A stretch of DNA of 64,000 bases, taken from positions 186,001 to 250,000 of the forward strand of contig NZ_JAMKYL010000001.1 of assembly GCF_027158465.1 (NCBI RefSeq), in the 5' to 3' direction. Origin of the DNA: Oxalobacter paeniformigenes (GTDB taxonomy: Bacteria; Pseudomonadota; Gammaproteobacteria; Burkholderiales; Burkholderiaceae_D). The notes below the pieces were generated by a model. The model saw only the letters and a program-made list of their open reading frames with translations. It did no database searches and was not told where the DNA came from. A program made the translations under genes and the position numbers. Shown here piece after piece: positions 9,204 through 19,426 of this stretch. Position 1 is the first letter of the stretch. Every line of letters begins with the position of its first letter.

Positions 9204-11432
9204 ATGACGGTTGTTCCCAAAAATATCTTTTCCTATGTACCGCGCAAGGTCAAACGCGCAGGTGCCGCTCCTTTTTTGCCGATGTCGAAAAAGGAAATGG
9301 ATATTCTCGGCTGGGATGCGTGCGATATCATCATCGTATCAGGGGATGCCTATATCGATCATCCCAGTTTCGGTGCGTCGATTATCGGGCGTGTGCTGGA
9401 AGCACAGGGGTTTCGGGTCGGCATTATCGCGCAGCCTGACTGGAAATCGGCTGCTGATTTCCGTTCGCTGGGCAAGCCGCGTCTGTATTTCGGTGTGACG
9501 TCCGGCAATATGGATTCGATGGTCAACCGCTATACCGCCGACCGAAAGATCCGTTCCGACGACGCCTATACACCGGGCGGTGTGGCAGGCAAACGGCCGG
9601 ACAGGGCATTGCTGGTGTATGCGCAACGCGCGAAAGAAGCCTATCCCGGCATACCGGTGGTGATAGGTTCCATCGAGGCCAGTCTCAGGCGTCTTGCGCA
9701 TTATGATTACTGGTCGGATACGGTGCGACGGTCGGTATTGCCCGATTCCAAGGCCGATATACTGGTGTATGGCAATGCCGAGCGGGCGATTGTCGAATTG
9801 TCTCACCGGATGGCGGCAGGAGAGAAGATCGGTTCGATCCGTGACATACGTGGAACGGCTTTCATGGTACCGCATGGCTGGGTACCGTCCGAGGACTGGA
9901 CAGAGGTGGATTCGTCGCATCTGGATACGCCGGGGCCGGTCAAAAAGCATCCCAATCCGTATTATCCGGAACAGGAAGCATGTGGTGCGCTGGCGAAACA
10001 GCAGGCAGCGGGTGCGGCGGGGCAGTCTGTTCGCGAAAGCCGGATCAGTCTGCGCCTGAAAGCCAACAGCCGGTCGGTAGTGAGGTTGCCATCGTTCGAG
10101 CAGGTACGCGATGATCCGGTTTTGTATGCGCATGCTTCGCGGGTGATGCATCTGGAGTCCAATCCCGGCAATGCGCGTGCGCTGGTGCAGGCACATGGCG
10201 AACGCGATGTCTGGATCAATCCGCCGCCGTTGCCGCTGACGATGGAAGAAATGGACGGTGTCTATGGATTGCCTTATGCCCGTGCGCCGCATCCTGCCTA
10301 TGGAAAGGCGCGGATTCCGGCATGTGAAATGATCCGTTTTTCCGTCAATATCATGCGTGGCTGTTTCGGCGGCTGCACCTTTTGCTCGATTACCGAACAT
10401 GAAGGCCGGATTATCCAGAGTCGTTCGGAACCGTCCATTTTGCGGGAGATCGAGGAAATCCGCGATCATGTCGAGGGTTTTACCGGTGTGATTTCCGATC
10501 TGGGCGGGCCGTCGGCGAATATGTACCGGCTGGGATGCAAGAACGAGAAGGCGCAGCAGGTGTGTCGTCGCCTGTCCTGTGTCTATCCGGAAATCTGCAA
10601 GAACCTCGATACCGATCACAGCAAGCTGATTTCGTTGTATCGCAAGGCAAGGGCCTTGCCCGGAATCAAAAAAATCCTGATCGGTTCCGGTGTGCGTTAC
10701 GATCTGGCGGTACGTTCGCCGGAATATATCCGCGAACTGGCGACATATCATGTAGGCGGTTTGCTGAAAATCGCACCGGAACATACCGAACCGAATGTCC
10801 TTTCGAAGATGATGAAACCAGGGATCGGGACATATGACGAGTTCAGAAAACTGTTCGACAAGTATTCGAAAGAGGCTGGCAAGGAACAGTATCTTGTACC
10901 TTATTTCATTGCAGCGCATCCCGGTGCGACGGACGAGGATATGCTCAATCTGGCATTGTGGCTGAAAAGAAACCATTTCAGGCCGGATCAGGTACAGACT
11001 TTCATGCCGACGCCGATGGCGCTGGCGTCCACCATGTACCATACCGGCAAGAATCCGCTGGAGCCGGTGTCGGCCGATTCGGAAACGGTTGAAACGGCGC
11101 GCAAGGGGCAGGTCAGGCGTTTGCACAAGGCTTTTTTGCGCTACCATGATCCGGAGAACTGGCAGTTGCTCAGGGAATGGTTGCGGCGTCATGGCAGGAG
11201 CGACCTGATCGGCAATGGACCGGATCAGCTGGTGCCTGCGTGGAAATCGGCCCCCGTTTCCGTCAAAAACCGGTTTTCAGGGCCTGCCAAACCGGTGAAG
11301 CAGAAAACGGAGTATCCGGAACGGTCTTCCCGTGTATCGCCGCGCCCGAAACAGGGGGATGGCAGAAAAGGACAGTTCGCCGGTGGTGCAAGCTACAGAA
11401 AGGGTGTCGCGGTACGCTCGGGCCGACGTTAG
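9204..11432 (+). CDS. YgiQ family radical SAM protein
   Basis: This 742-residue protein has the YgiQ N-terminal domain (PFLPMSKKEMDILGWDACD, then SGDAYIDHPSFG) and a central radical SAM core with the Cx3Cx2C cluster motif in MRGCFGGCTFCSITEHEGR. The C-terminus after about residue 660 is basic and looks disordered. The function of YgiQ is not established; the N-terminal part has a cobalamin-binding-like look. The ATG at 9204 fits the family start better than an upstream in-frame GTG at 9153. The gene stands alone between greB and an MFS transporter. Confidence 0.92.
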   Translation: MTVVPKNIFSYVPRKVKRAGAAPFLPMSKKEMDILGWDACDIIIVSGDAYIDHPSFGASIIGRVLEAQGFRVGIIAQPDWKSAADFRSLGKPRLYFGVTSGNMDSMVNRYTADRKIRSDDAYTPGGVAGKRPDRALLVYAQRAKEAYPGIPVVIGSIEASLRRLAHYDYWSDTVRRSVLPDSKADILVYGNAERAIVELSHRMAAGEKIGSIRDIRGTAFMVPHGWVPSEDWTEVDSSHLDTPGPVKKHPNPYYPEQEACGALAKQQAAGAAGQSVRESRISLRLKANSRSVVRLPSFEQVRDDPVLYAHASRVMHLESNPGNARALVQAHGERDVWINPPPLPLTMEEMDGVYGLPYARAPHPAYGKARIPACEMIRFSVNIMRGCFGGCTFCSITEHEGRIIQSRSEPSILREIEEIRDHVEGFTGVISDLGGPSANMYRLGCKNEKAQQVCRRLSCVYPEICKNLDTDHSKLISLYRKARALPGIKKILIGSGVRYDLAVRSPEYIRELATYHVGGLLKIAPEHTEPNVLSKMMKPGIGTYDEFRKLFDKYSKEAGKEQYLVPYFIAAHPGATDEDMLNLALWLKRNHFRPDQVQTFMPTPMALASTMYHTGKNPLEPVSADSETVETARKGQVRRLHKAFLRYHDPENWQLLREWLRRHGRSDLIGNGPDQLVPAWKSAPVSVKNRFSGPAKPVKQKTEYPERSSRVSPRPKQGDGRKGQFAGGASYRKGVAVRSGRR

Positions 11433-11480
11433 CGGCAGTGTTTTCAGTACAATCAGCAGTGTTTCGATCCGTTTTTTCAC

Positions 11481-12692
11481 ATGGCTCCAGCAAAAAACGT
11501 TTCATTGATGGCTTTGTCTCTGCTCAGCTTTGCGCTGGCTGATGTCCGTGATGGCCTGGGGCCGTTTCTTGGTGTCTATCTTCAGGGGAAGGGTTGGATG
11601 CCGGATGAAATCGGGTATGTCATGACGGCGGGCGGGTTGGCAGGCATGCTGTTTACGACTCCGCTGGGTGCGCTTACGGACAGTACGCGGCACAAACGGT
11701 TTGCCATGGCTGTCGCGACCGTGTTGATCGTGTTGTCGGTCATGGCGGTTTTTCTGTGCCAGTCTTTCGTGCTGGTGGCCGGGATGCAGGTCGTTCAGGG
11801 GATCATGGCGGCCGCCATCGCACCGTTGCTCACCAGTATATCGCTGGGTGTCGTCGGTCAGAAAGGGTTGGCGCATCGTCTCGGGCAAAACGAGGCCTGG
11901 AATCATTTCGGCAATTTTTCCACGGCTGCGCTGGGTGGCCTTGTCGGGTATTTTTACGGTATTCCCGGCGTGTTTGCCGTGATGCTGGCGATGGGGTTGT
12001 TTTCCGTACTGTTCGTGATGATGGTCAATCCGGCGCATATCGATCATGATGTCGCGCGCGGACTGGAAGAAAAAAAGGATGCTGAACCCATGCCGGTCAT
12101 GCGGATGCTGGCGACGCCATCGATTTTCGTGGTCGGTATGATCCTGTTCTTTTTCCATCTGGGCAATGCCGCGCTTTTGCCGTTGCTTGGGCAGTCGGCT
12201 GTCGCGACTTTCAGGGTCAATCCGGCCGTCTATACGGCGGCGACAGTCATTCTTGCCCAGCTGACGATGGTACCGATGGCATTGTGGGCTGCGAAAATCG
12301 CTGACAAACGGGGGTATGGTCTGGTTATTCTGCTGGCCCTTCTGGCGTTGCCGGTCAGGGGGCTGGTGGCCGGTTTCTGGCATAGTCCATGGAGTATTTT
12401 GCCGGTGCAGATTCTCGATGGTGTGGGGGCCGGGCTGATCGGTGTGGCGACACCGGGGATCGTCGCGCGGATATTGCGTGGAACCGGGCACGTCAATCTG
12501 GGGCTCGGTGTCGTGATGACCTTGCAGGGGATCGGTGCGGCTTCAAGCAGTACGCTGGGCGGCTTGTTCGCGCACCATGCCGGATACAGCGCCGCTTTTC
12601 TGGCACTGACGGTTGCCGCATGTTGTGCCGTAGTGTTGTTTCTGGGGGCACGGAAGTGGTTGCCCGCTTTCAGGCGCGAGCTGGTTCGATAA
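11481..12692 (+). CDS. MFS transporter
   Basis: This 403-residue protein has about 12 hydrophobic segments split by a charged central loop (about residues 190-210, EEKKDAEPMP), the layout of the major facilitator superfamily. The loop between segments 2 and 3 is GALTDSTRHKR, a variant of the MFS G-x3-D-x2-G/R-x-R/K motif. It most resembles small uncharacterised bacterial MFS proteins; the substrate cannot be read from the sequence. It begins 48 bases after the YgiQ gene, so the two may be co-transcribed. Confidence 0.88.
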   Translation: MAPAKNVSLMALSLLSFALADVRDGLGPFLGVYLQGKGWMPDEIGYVMTAGGLAGMLFTTPLGALTDSTRHKRFAMAVATVLIVLSVMAVFLCQSFVLVAGMQVVQGIMAAAIAPLLTSISLGVVGQKGLAHRLGQNEAWNHFGNFSTAALGGLVGYFYGIPGVFAVMLAMGLFSVLFVMMVNPAHIDHDVARGLEEKKDAEPMPVMRMLATPSIFVVGMILFFFHLGNAALLPLLGQSAVATFRVNPAVYTAATVILAQLTMVPMALWAAKIADKRGYGLVILLALLALPVRGLVAGFWHSPWSILPVQILDGVGAGLIGVATPGIVARILRGTGHVNLGLGVVMTLQGIGAASSSTLGGLFAHHAGYSAAFLALTVAACCAVVLFLGARKWLPAFRRELVR

Positions 12693-12847
12693 GTCTGCCA
12701 TATCGCAACGTTTCATCGTAAACCGTGATGCCATGTGGGCGTAATAGTGCGAGTTTTTGATGAAATTGAGTAAAATGTATCTTTTTACCGGCTTTTCCGG
12801 TTTATAGTGTTTCGTTTTCCGTCTTACCTGTCCTTTTCTGCAAACTA

Positions 12848-14641
12848 ATGAAAAACATCCGCAATTTTTCCATTATCGCCCATATCGACCATGGCAAATC
12901 GACGCTTGCCGACCGGATTATCCAGTTGTGCGGAGGCCTGTCGGATCGTGAAATGGAAGCGCAGGTGCTCGATTCCATGGATCTGGAACGGGAACGGGGG
13001 ATTACGATCAAGGCGCAGACTGCGGCGCTGAACTACAAGGCCAGAGACGGACAGATTTACAACCTGAATCTGATCGATACGCCGGGACATGTCGACTTCA
13101 GTTATGAGGTCAGCCGTTCCCTTTCCGCATGCGAGGGGGCATTGCTGGTGGTGGATGCTTCACAGGGAGTCGAGGCGCAGACGGTCGCGAATTGTTATAC
13201 GGCGCTGGATCTGGATGTGGAAGTGGTTCCTGTGTTGAACAAGATCGATTTGCCGTCGGCCGATCCGGACAATGCCAAGGCAGAGATCGAGGATGTGATC
13301 GGGATCGATGCATCGGACGCTATTCTGTGTTCCGCCAAAACCGGAGAAGGTGTCGAAGATATTCTGGAAGCGATCATCGCGAAGGTGCCGCCGCCGCAAG
13401 GCGATCCGGATGCTCCGTTGCAGGCATTGATTATCGATTCATGGTTCGATAATTACGTGGGTGTGGTCATGCTGGTGCGTATCAAGAACGGTACGCTCAA
13501 ACCAAAAGAGAAGATCCGCCTGATGGCGACCGGATCGGAGTATCTGGTGGAAAATGTCGGTGTTTTTTCGCCACGTTCCCAGCCGAGAGAATCCTTGTCG
13601 GCCGGGCAGGTCGGTTTCGTCATCGCCGGCATCAAGGAACTGAAAGCGGCGCAGGTGGGCGATACGATTACATTGGCTTCACGTCCTGCAGACAAACCGC
13701 TTCCGGGGTTCAAGGAAGTGCAGCCGCAGGTTTTCGCCGGTTTGTTTCCGGTCGAGGCAAACCAGTACGATGCCTTGCGCGATTCGCTGGAGAAACTCAA
13801 GCTCAACGATGCTTCGTTGCAATATGAGCCGGAAGTTTCCCAGGCGCTCGGATTCGGTTTCCGTTGTGGTTTCCTCGGGCTTTTGCACATGGAGATCGTG
13901 CAGGAAAGGCTTGAACGGGAATTCGGGATGGATCTGATTACGACTGCACCGACGGTCGTGTATGAAGTGTTGCTCAAAAACGGCGAATTGCTCAAGGTGG
14001 ACAATCCGTCGAAGATGCCCGATCCGGCAAGGATCGAGGAAATTCGTGAGCCGATCGTGACGGTGAATCTGTATATGCCACAGGAATATGTCGGCCCTGT
14101 CATGACGCTTTGCAACCAGAAGCGCGGTATCCAGATGGATATGCATTATCACGGCAAACAGGTTCGCTTGACATATGAATTGCCCATGGCGGAAATCGTG
14201 CTCGATTTCTTCGACAGGATGAAGTCCATCTCGCGCGGATATGCTTCGATGGAATACGAGTTCAAGGAATACCGTGCTTCCGATGTGGTCAAGGTCGATA
14301 TGCTTATCAATGGCGACAAGGTGGATGCGCTGGCCATTATCGTGCATCGCAGCAACAGTCAGTTCCGGGGACGTGCGGTAGCGGCGAAGATGCGTGAGCT
14401 GATTCCACGACAAATGTTCGATGTCGCCATTCAGGCCGCGATCGGTTCGACGATCATTTCGCGTGAAAACGTGAAAGCCTTGCGCAAGAATGTGCTGGCG
14501 AAATGTTATGGCGGTGATATTACCCGCAAGCGCAAGTTGCTTGAAAAACAGAAGGCGGGCAAGAAACGGATGAAACAGGTCGGTTCTGTGGAAGTGCCAC
14601 AGGAAGCCTTCCTGGCGATTTTACAAGTGGATGAAAAATGA
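12848..14641 (+). CDS. lepA: elongation factor 4 (LepA) GTPase
   Basis: This 597-residue translational GTPase has the EF-G-like G domain motifs AHIDHGKST (G1), ERERGITIKAQT (G2), DTPGHVDF (G3), NKIDLPSADP (G4) and the LepA-specific C-terminal domain with AKCYGGDITRKRKLLEKQK. EF4 acts on stalled or initiating ribosomes and is associated with the membrane in part. Its stop codon overlaps the lepB start by four bases (ATGA), the usual lepA-lepB coupling. Confidence 0.97.
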   Translation: MKNIRNFSIIAHIDHGKSTLADRIIQLCGGLSDREMEAQVLDSMDLERERGITIKAQTAALNYKARDGQIYNLNLIDTPGHVDFSYEVSRSLSACEGALLVVDASQGVEAQTVANCYTALDLDVEVVPVLNKIDLPSADPDNAKAEIEDVIGIDASDAILCSAKTGEGVEDILEAIIAKVPPPQGDPDAPLQALIIDSWFDNYVGVVMLVRIKNGTLKPKEKIRLMATGSEYLVENVGVFSPRSQPRESLSAGQVGFVIAGIKELKAAQVGDTITLASRPADKPLPGFKEVQPQVFAGLFPVEANQYDALRDSLEKLKLNDASLQYEPEVSQALGFGFRCGFLGLLHMEIVQERLEREFGMDLITTAPTVVYEVLLKNGELLKVDNPSKMPDPARIEEIREPIVTVNLYMPQEYVGPVMTLCNQKRGIQMDMHYHGKQVRLTYELPMAEIVLDFFDRMKSISRGYASMEYEFKEYRASDVVKVDMLINGDKVDALAIIVHRSNSQFRGRAVAAKMRELIPRQMFDVAIQAAIGSTIISRENVKALRKNVLAKCYGGDITRKRKLLEKQKAGKKRMKQVGSVEVPQEAFLAILQVDEK

Positions 14642-15555
14642 ACGTGCAGTCCTTGCTGGGTAATTTTGCCCTGATCCTTTTCATACTGATGGTGGTATCG
14701 GGGGTTATCTGGTTTTATGACAGGCTGGTTTTGGCCAAAAAACGGAAAGCGGCGGCCGAAGCGGCGCTTGCGGCTTTCGATGAACGCAATGCAAGATTGA
14801 AAGCGCAGGGTATCAAGGTGGATGAATCGGGGCGTGATACCTTGCGTGAGAAATTGCTGAAACGGCCGATGTGGGTGGAATATTCGGGCAGTTTTTTCCC
14901 GGTTATCGCTGCTGTATTCCTTGTCCGTTCTTTTTTGTGGGAACCTTTCCGCATTCCGTCGAGTTCGATGGTGCCGACGCTCCAGATCGGCGACATGATT
15001 CTGGTCAGCAAATACAGTTACGGTATCCGTCTGCCGGTGCTGAACCAGAAAATCATCGATCTGGGCGATCCGCAAAAAGGTGATGTGGTCGTATTCAAGT
15101 TTCCGAAAGATACCTCGCTTGACTATATCAAGCGGGTGGTCGGCGTTGGTGGCGATCGCGTGGAATACCGCAACAAGAAGCTCATCATCAACGGTGTGGA
15201 ATCGAAATACCAGCCGCTGGGCGATTATCTCGATACGGAAACCCTGACCTATTCCAAGGAGTTCGAGGAAGATCTTGCGGGTACGGATGTTCATCACCAT
15301 ATCCTGAACGATAATCGTGCGCCGGCTTATGTGCCGCATCCCGACCGGTTCAAGAACCGGCATATGTGTACCTACAATGCGGAAGGTTTTATCTGTACGG
15401 TTCCGCAAGGATATTATTTCATGATGGGTGACAACCGCGACAACAGTCTGGACAGCCGTTACTGGGGGTTCGTGCCGGACGAATATATTGTCGGTAAAGC
15501 GTTTATGGTCTGGATGAATCTGGGCGACATGACGCGGATCGGTGGTATCCGGTAA
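14638..15555 (+). CDS. lepB: signal peptidase I
   Basis: This 305-residue inner-membrane protease removes signal peptides from exported proteins. Two N-terminal membrane segments are visible (residues about 5-25 and 80-100). The catalytic serine is in RIPSSSMVPTLQIGDMILVSKYSYG and the catalytic lysine in DYIKRVVGVGGD. The C-terminal box GDNRDNSLDSRYWG is intact. It is translationally coupled to lepA and followed by rnc, the conserved lepA-lepB-rnc-era order. Confidence 0.97.
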   Translation: MNVQSLLGNFALILFILMVVSGVIWFYDRLVLAKKRKAAAEAALAAFDERNARLKAQGIKVDESGRDTLREKLLKRPMWVEYSGSFFPVIAAVFLVRSFLWEPFRIPSSSMVPTLQIGDMILVSKYSYGIRLPVLNQKIIDLGDPQKGDVVVFKFPKDTSLDYIKRVVGVGGDRVEYRNKKLIINGVESKYQPLGDYLDTETLTYSKEFEEDLAGTDVHHHILNDNRAPAYVPHPDRFKNRHMCTYNAEGFICTVPQGYYFMMGDNRDNSLDSRYWGFVPDEYIVGKAFMVWMNLGDMTRIGGIR

Positions 15556-15615
15556 TGGACGGCGCGCGCAGTGTGCGCCGCAATGTTGCATGACAGGACA
15601 ATGTCGGGACGAACG

Positions 15616-16419
15616 ATGATGAATCTGAAAATTCTGCAGGACAGGATCGGTTATACATTCGACCGGGCGGATTTGCTCCAGCAGGCCATGACGCACCGCA
15701 GTTACAGCAGTCAGCACAACGAGCGGCTTGAATTTCTCGGCGATTCGCTGCTCAATTGTGTGACGGCGATCAATCTTTATGAACGTTTTACCGGACTGAA
15801 CGAAGGAACGCTCTCGCGATTGCGTTCGAGTCTGGTCAGGCAGCAAGCCTTGTATGAAATCGCGCAGAAACTGGAATTGTCGCGTTTTTTGCGGCTGGGC
15901 GAAGGCGAAATCAAGGCAGGCGGCGCCAGACGTCCTTCCATTCTGGCCGATGCGATGGAAGCCTTGTTCGGCGCCATTTTTCTGGATGCAGGGTTCGAGG
16001 CGGTCAGGCGGGTCATTACCGGGCTGTTTGCAGGCATGATGAGCGAACTCGATCCGGAAACATATGGCAAGGATGCCAAAACGCAATTGCAGGAGTATTT
16101 GCAGGGCCACAGAATGGCATTGCCGGAATATCATGTAGTTGCGACACGCGGTGCGGCACACAATCAGGAATTCGAAGTCGAGTGTGTGATCGGAAAATTC
16201 GGTATTCATGTGGGCGGAACGGGGACCAGTCGTCGTGCTGCCGAGCAGGAGGCTGCCCGAAAAGCGCTTGTCGCGGTGACGGATGCGATGAGAAGCCGCA
16301 GTATGCGGACATCCGGCAAAGGCAAACAGGCAGCAGCGGTGTTGTCGGAAAACGCGAAAATGGCAGATGTGTCACATGCGTTGACTGACGGCAAGGCGGC
16401 GCGATCTTCTAGCAGATGA
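15616..16419 (+). CDS. rnc: ribonuclease III
   Basis: This 267-residue endonuclease cuts double-stranded RNA, including rRNA precursors. The signature ERLEFLGDSLL lies near residue 39 and the second acidic site is in DAMEALFGAIFLD. The double-stranded RNA binding domain covers about residues 155-225. About 40 further residues, rich in Ala, Ser and Lys, extend beyond the usual end. The start is uncertain among ATG 15616, ATG 15619 and upstream ATG or GTG codons; 15616 best fits the family N-terminus. Confidence 0.94.
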   Translation: MMNLKILQDRIGYTFDRADLLQQAMTHRSYSSQHNERLEFLGDSLLNCVTAINLYERFTGLNEGTLSRLRSSLVRQQALYEIAQKLELSRFLRLGEGEIKAGGARRPSILADAMEALFGAIFLDAGFEAVRRVITGLFAGMMSELDPETYGKDAKTQLQEYLQGHRMALPEYHVVATRGAAHNQEFEVECVIGKFGIHVGGTGTSRRAAEQEAARKALVAVTDAMRSRSMRTSGKGKQAAAVLSENAKMADVSHALTDGKAARSSSR

Positions 16420-16429
16420 GGCTGAAATC

Positions 16430-17329
16430 ATGACAGACCAGAAAAACGATCATTTCCGTTGCGGGTATATCGCGATCGTCGGGCGGCCCAATGTCGGCAA
16501 ATCCACGTTGATGAATGAGCTGATCGGCGCCAAGGTCAGTATTACATCCCGCAAGGCGCAAACGACACGTCACCGCATTATGGGTATCCAGACGGATGAT
16601 GATGCCCAGTTCGTCTATATCGATACCCCGGGGTTCCAGACTCGTTACAACAATGCGCTGAACAAGAATCTGAACCGTACCGTCAGGGATACGCTTTCGG
16701 CTGCGGATGTGATTGTTTTTGTGGTGGATGCCGGCGTTTTCGGACAGGCGGACGAACAGGTTCTCGCGTTGTTGCCTGAAAACGTTCCGGTGATTCTGAC
16801 GATCAACAAAACGGACAAGATTCGCGAAAAGGCTGAGCTGATTCCGTTTGCGCAGAAAATCGCGGGTTTGCGTGAATTTGCGGCGATCGTTCCGGTATCT
16901 GCGCGACAGCGTTTCCAGCTCAATGAACTGGAAGAGGAAATCCGGAAGCTGTTGCCGGAAAATCCACCTTTTTTCTCTCCGGATGATGTGACGGACAGAA
17001 GCGAGCGTTTCATGGCGGCGGAAATCATCCGCGAAAAGATTTTCCGTTATACCGGTGACGAGTTGCCCTATACGAGTACGGTGGTGATCGAACAGTTCGA
17101 ACGAAAAGAAAAGATATGCCGGGTGTTTGCAGCCGTGCTGGTGGATCGCGATGCGCACAAGGCGATGATCATCGGTCACAAGGGGGACAAGCTGAAAGAA
17201 ATTTCCACGGAAGCGCGGCGCGATATGGAAAAGATGTTCGGCGTTCCTGTGTATCTTGAAATCTGGGTCAAGGTCAAGTCCGGCTGGGCCGACAATGAAG
17301 CGGGTCTCCGTGCATATGGCTACGAATAA
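16430..17329 (+). CDS. era: GTPase Era
   Basis: This 299-residue protein has the G1 loop GRPNVGKSTLMN, G3 DTPGF and G4 NKTD, followed by a C-terminal KH domain (IIGHKGDKLKEISTEARRDME, IWVKVKSGW). Era binds the 3' end of 16S rRNA and is needed for 30S assembly. It begins 10 bases after rnc, and the rnc-era-recO order is standard. Confidence 0.97.
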   Translation: MTDQKNDHFRCGYIAIVGRPNVGKSTLMNELIGAKVSITSRKAQTTRHRIMGIQTDDDAQFVYIDTPGFQTRYNNALNKNLNRTVRDTLSAADVIVFVVDAGVFGQADEQVLALLPENVPVILTINKTDKIREKAELIPFAQKIAGLREFAAIVPVSARQRFQLNELEEEIRKLLPENPPFFSPDDVTDRSERFMAAEIIREKIFRYTGDELPYTSTVVIEQFERKEKICRVFAAVLVDRDAHKAMIIGHKGDKLKEISTEARRDMEKMFGVPVYLEIWVKVKSGWADNEAGLRAYGYE

Positions 17330-17350
17330 CGGATTACGTAACAGGCTTGC

Positions 17351-18166
17351 ATGTCGAGGTTTCAGGACAAAACCGGTGAGTCGGACGCAGTGAATGCTGA
17401 CATGGAGGAAATACAGGCGTCTGTACGCGAGAAAAAGCGTGCCTTGTCTGCGGAAAATCACCGGATTGCCGAGCAACCGGGCTTTGTCCTGCATAGCCAT
17501 ATGTATCGCGAAAGCAGTCTGGTCATCGATGTGTTCACACGCGATTACGGCAGGGTGGCGCTCGTTGCCAAGGGGGCGAAGCGTCCGTCTTCACGGTTGC
17601 GCGGTGTCTTGCAGACTTTCCAGCCCTTGTCCATCGGCTGGAGTGGCAAGTCCGAATTGAGGACATTGACGTCGGCTGAGTGGGTCGGCGGCATGATTCC
17701 GCTGGAAAATTCCGCACTGCTCTACGGGTTTTATCTCAATGAACTTTTGCTGCGCTTGCTGGCGCGGGAAGACCCGCATCAGGGACTTTTCGAGCATTAT
17801 GTCCGTGCACTGACACGTCTGGCGACTTCGGAGTCGGCACAGACGGTATTGCGTGTGTTCGAGCTGGCGTTGTTGCGTGAGACGGGGGTGGGGGCCGATC
17901 TGTCGCTTGATGTCAGAAACAATTGTCCAGTCGATCCGGAAGGGGTGTATGTCGTCGATCCGGAAAGCGGTCCGCGTCCCGCGATGTTGGCCGATACGGC
18001 ACCGCGAGTGCTCGGCAAGACATTGCTGGATATGGTCAGCGAAGATTATTCCGATCCGCAAACGCAACAGCAAAGCAAGTTGCTGATGCGTTTTCTGCTG
18101 GCACATCATCTTAACGGTGTGCCATTGCAGACACGGAAAATACTGATAGACCTGCGTCAGCTGTGA
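17351..18166 (+). CDS. recO: DNA repair protein RecO
   Basis: This 271-residue protein joins RecF and RecR in loading RecA onto gapped DNA. The OB-fold N-terminal domain is recognisable from GFVLHSHMYRESSLVIDVFTRDYGRVALVAKGAKR at about residue 38, and LYGFYLNELLLRLLAREDPH begins the helical domain. Zinc-binding cysteines of the E. coli type are not obvious. The first 37 residues are extra compared with the family core; the start might instead be the ATG at 17402. Confidence 0.93.
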   Translation: MSRFQDKTGESDAVNADMEEIQASVREKKRALSAENHRIAEQPGFVLHSHMYRESSLVIDVFTRDYGRVALVAKGAKRPSSRLRGVLQTFQPLSIGWSGKSELRTLTSAEWVGGMIPLENSALLYGFYLNELLLRLLAREDPHQGLFEHYVRALTRLATSESAQTVLRVFELALLRETGVGADLSLDVRNNCPVDPEGVYVVDPESGPRPAMLADTAPRVLGKTLLDMVSEDYSDPQTQQQSKLLMRFLLAHHLNGVPLQTRKILIDLRQL

Positions 18167-18213
18167 CAAAAGGGTTAAACTAGTTTTATGTATGTCCTTT
18201 TTTTCTTGAGTCT

Positions 18214-18984
18214 ATGAGCATGATTGAAACGAGTGGCGCCGGCATCGAACTGGGCGTCAATATCGACCATATCGCCACCTTGCGCAACGCCAGGGGCACG
18301 ACTTATCCCGATCCGTTGGTGGCCGCGCTGATGGCTGAAGAGGCGGGCGCGGATGCCATCACCCTGCATTTGCGCGAAGATCGTCGCCATATCAAGGATG
18401 CGGATGTCCGTGCCATTCGTCCCATGCTGGTGACACGGATGAATCTGGAATCAGCCATTACTTCGGAAATGATCGATTTCGCCTGTGAAATCAGGCCGGC
18501 GGATGTCTGTCTGGTTCCCGAACGGCGTGAGGAGCTGACGACGGAAGGCGGTCTTGATGTCGTGCGTTATTTCGATATTGTTCAGTCGGCTGTCGAACGG
18601 CTGACCAGTGCGGGTATTCGCGTCAGTCTGTTCATCGATCCGGATGAAGAGCAGATCATCGCGGCTCATGAAAGCGGTGCGCCGGTCATCGAACTGCATA
18701 CGGGACGCTATGCCAATGCATTCGATGCCGCTTCGCTGGAATACGAACTGGACCGGATACGCGAAGGGGTGACGGAAGGTATCCGGCATGGTCTGAAAGT
18801 CAATGCGGGGCATGGCCTGCATTATGAAAATGTGGTGCCGATCGCCCGTATCGACGGGATATCCGAACTGAATATCGGCCATTCCATTGTGGCACGCGCT
18901 GTTTTTTCGGGCTGGAAAAAGGCGGTATCCGATATGAAGGCGCTCATCGTCGGTGCGAGACGTCCGGCCGGAAGCGGCGCGTGA
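18214..18984 (+). CDS. pdxJ: pyridoxine 5'-phosphate synthase
   Basis: This 256-residue TIM barrel condenses deoxyxylulose phosphate with 3-amino-2-oxopropyl phosphate to form pyridoxine 5'-phosphate. Markers are LGVNIDHIATLRNARGT near the N-terminus, ITLHLREDRRHI and NAGHGLHYENV, including the loop-closing and phosphate-binding parts of PdxJ. It is followed closely by acpS, as in E. coli. Two start codons (ATG 18214 and 18220) are possible. Confidence 0.96.
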   Translation: MSMIETSGAGIELGVNIDHIATLRNARGTTYPDPLVAALMAEEAGADAITLHLREDRRHIKDADVRAIRPMLVTRMNLESAITSEMIDFACEIRPADVCLVPERREELTTEGGLDVVRYFDIVQSAVERLTSAGIRVSLFIDPDEEQIIAAHESGAPVIELHTGRYANAFDAASLEYELDRIREGVTEGIRHGLKVNAGHGLHYENVVPIARIDGISELNIGHSIVARAVFSGWKKAVSDMKALIVGARRPAGSGA

Positions 18985-19000
18985 TGCTGGAGATGGCGAC

Positions 19001-19414
19001 ATGATTTACGGTATCGGAACCGATATGACCCTGATTTCGCGTATCAGGGCTGCGCTGGAACGGCATGGCGACCGTTTTGCGGAAAAAATTTTGGGGCCGG
19101 AAGAAATGTTGCGTTACCGGCATCGCAAGACAAAAGTCGAATTGCGGGGGCTTCGTTATCTGGCGACCCGTTTTGCGGCCAAGGAAGCGTTTTCCAAGGC
19201 GCTGGGGCTGGGAATGCGTATGCCGATGACATGGCGTGCCATGCAGCTGTTGAACGCGAAAAGTGGCAAGCCGGAAGCGGTTTGCAGCGGCAAGTTGAAA
19301 GAGCATATGGAAAAACTGGGGCTGAAGGCGCAGGTGTCGGTGACGGACGAGGCAGATTTCGCCGTGGCGTTCGTCGTGATCGAACGTGTGGAAACGACTG
19401 GAAATATCAACTGA
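19001..19414 (+). CDS. acpS: holo-[acyl-carrier-protein] synthase
   Basis: This 137-residue enzyme transfers 4'-phosphopantetheine from CoA to the serine of acyl carrier protein. GIGTDMTLISRI carries the magnesium-binding Asp, and RFAAKEAFSKALG carries the second signature WxxKE-like motif. Start at ATG 19001 matches the family N-terminus; upstream in-frame codons overlap pdxJ. It sits between pdxJ and nagZ. Confidence 0.95.
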   Translation: MIYGIGTDMTLISRIRAALERHGDRFAEKILGPEEMLRYRHRKTKVELRGLRYLATRFAAKEAFSKALGLGMRMPMTWRAMQLLNAKSGKPEAVCSGKLKEHMEKLGLKAQVSVTDEADFAVAFVVIERVETTGNIN

Positions 19415-19426
19415 CAGGGTGGGAAT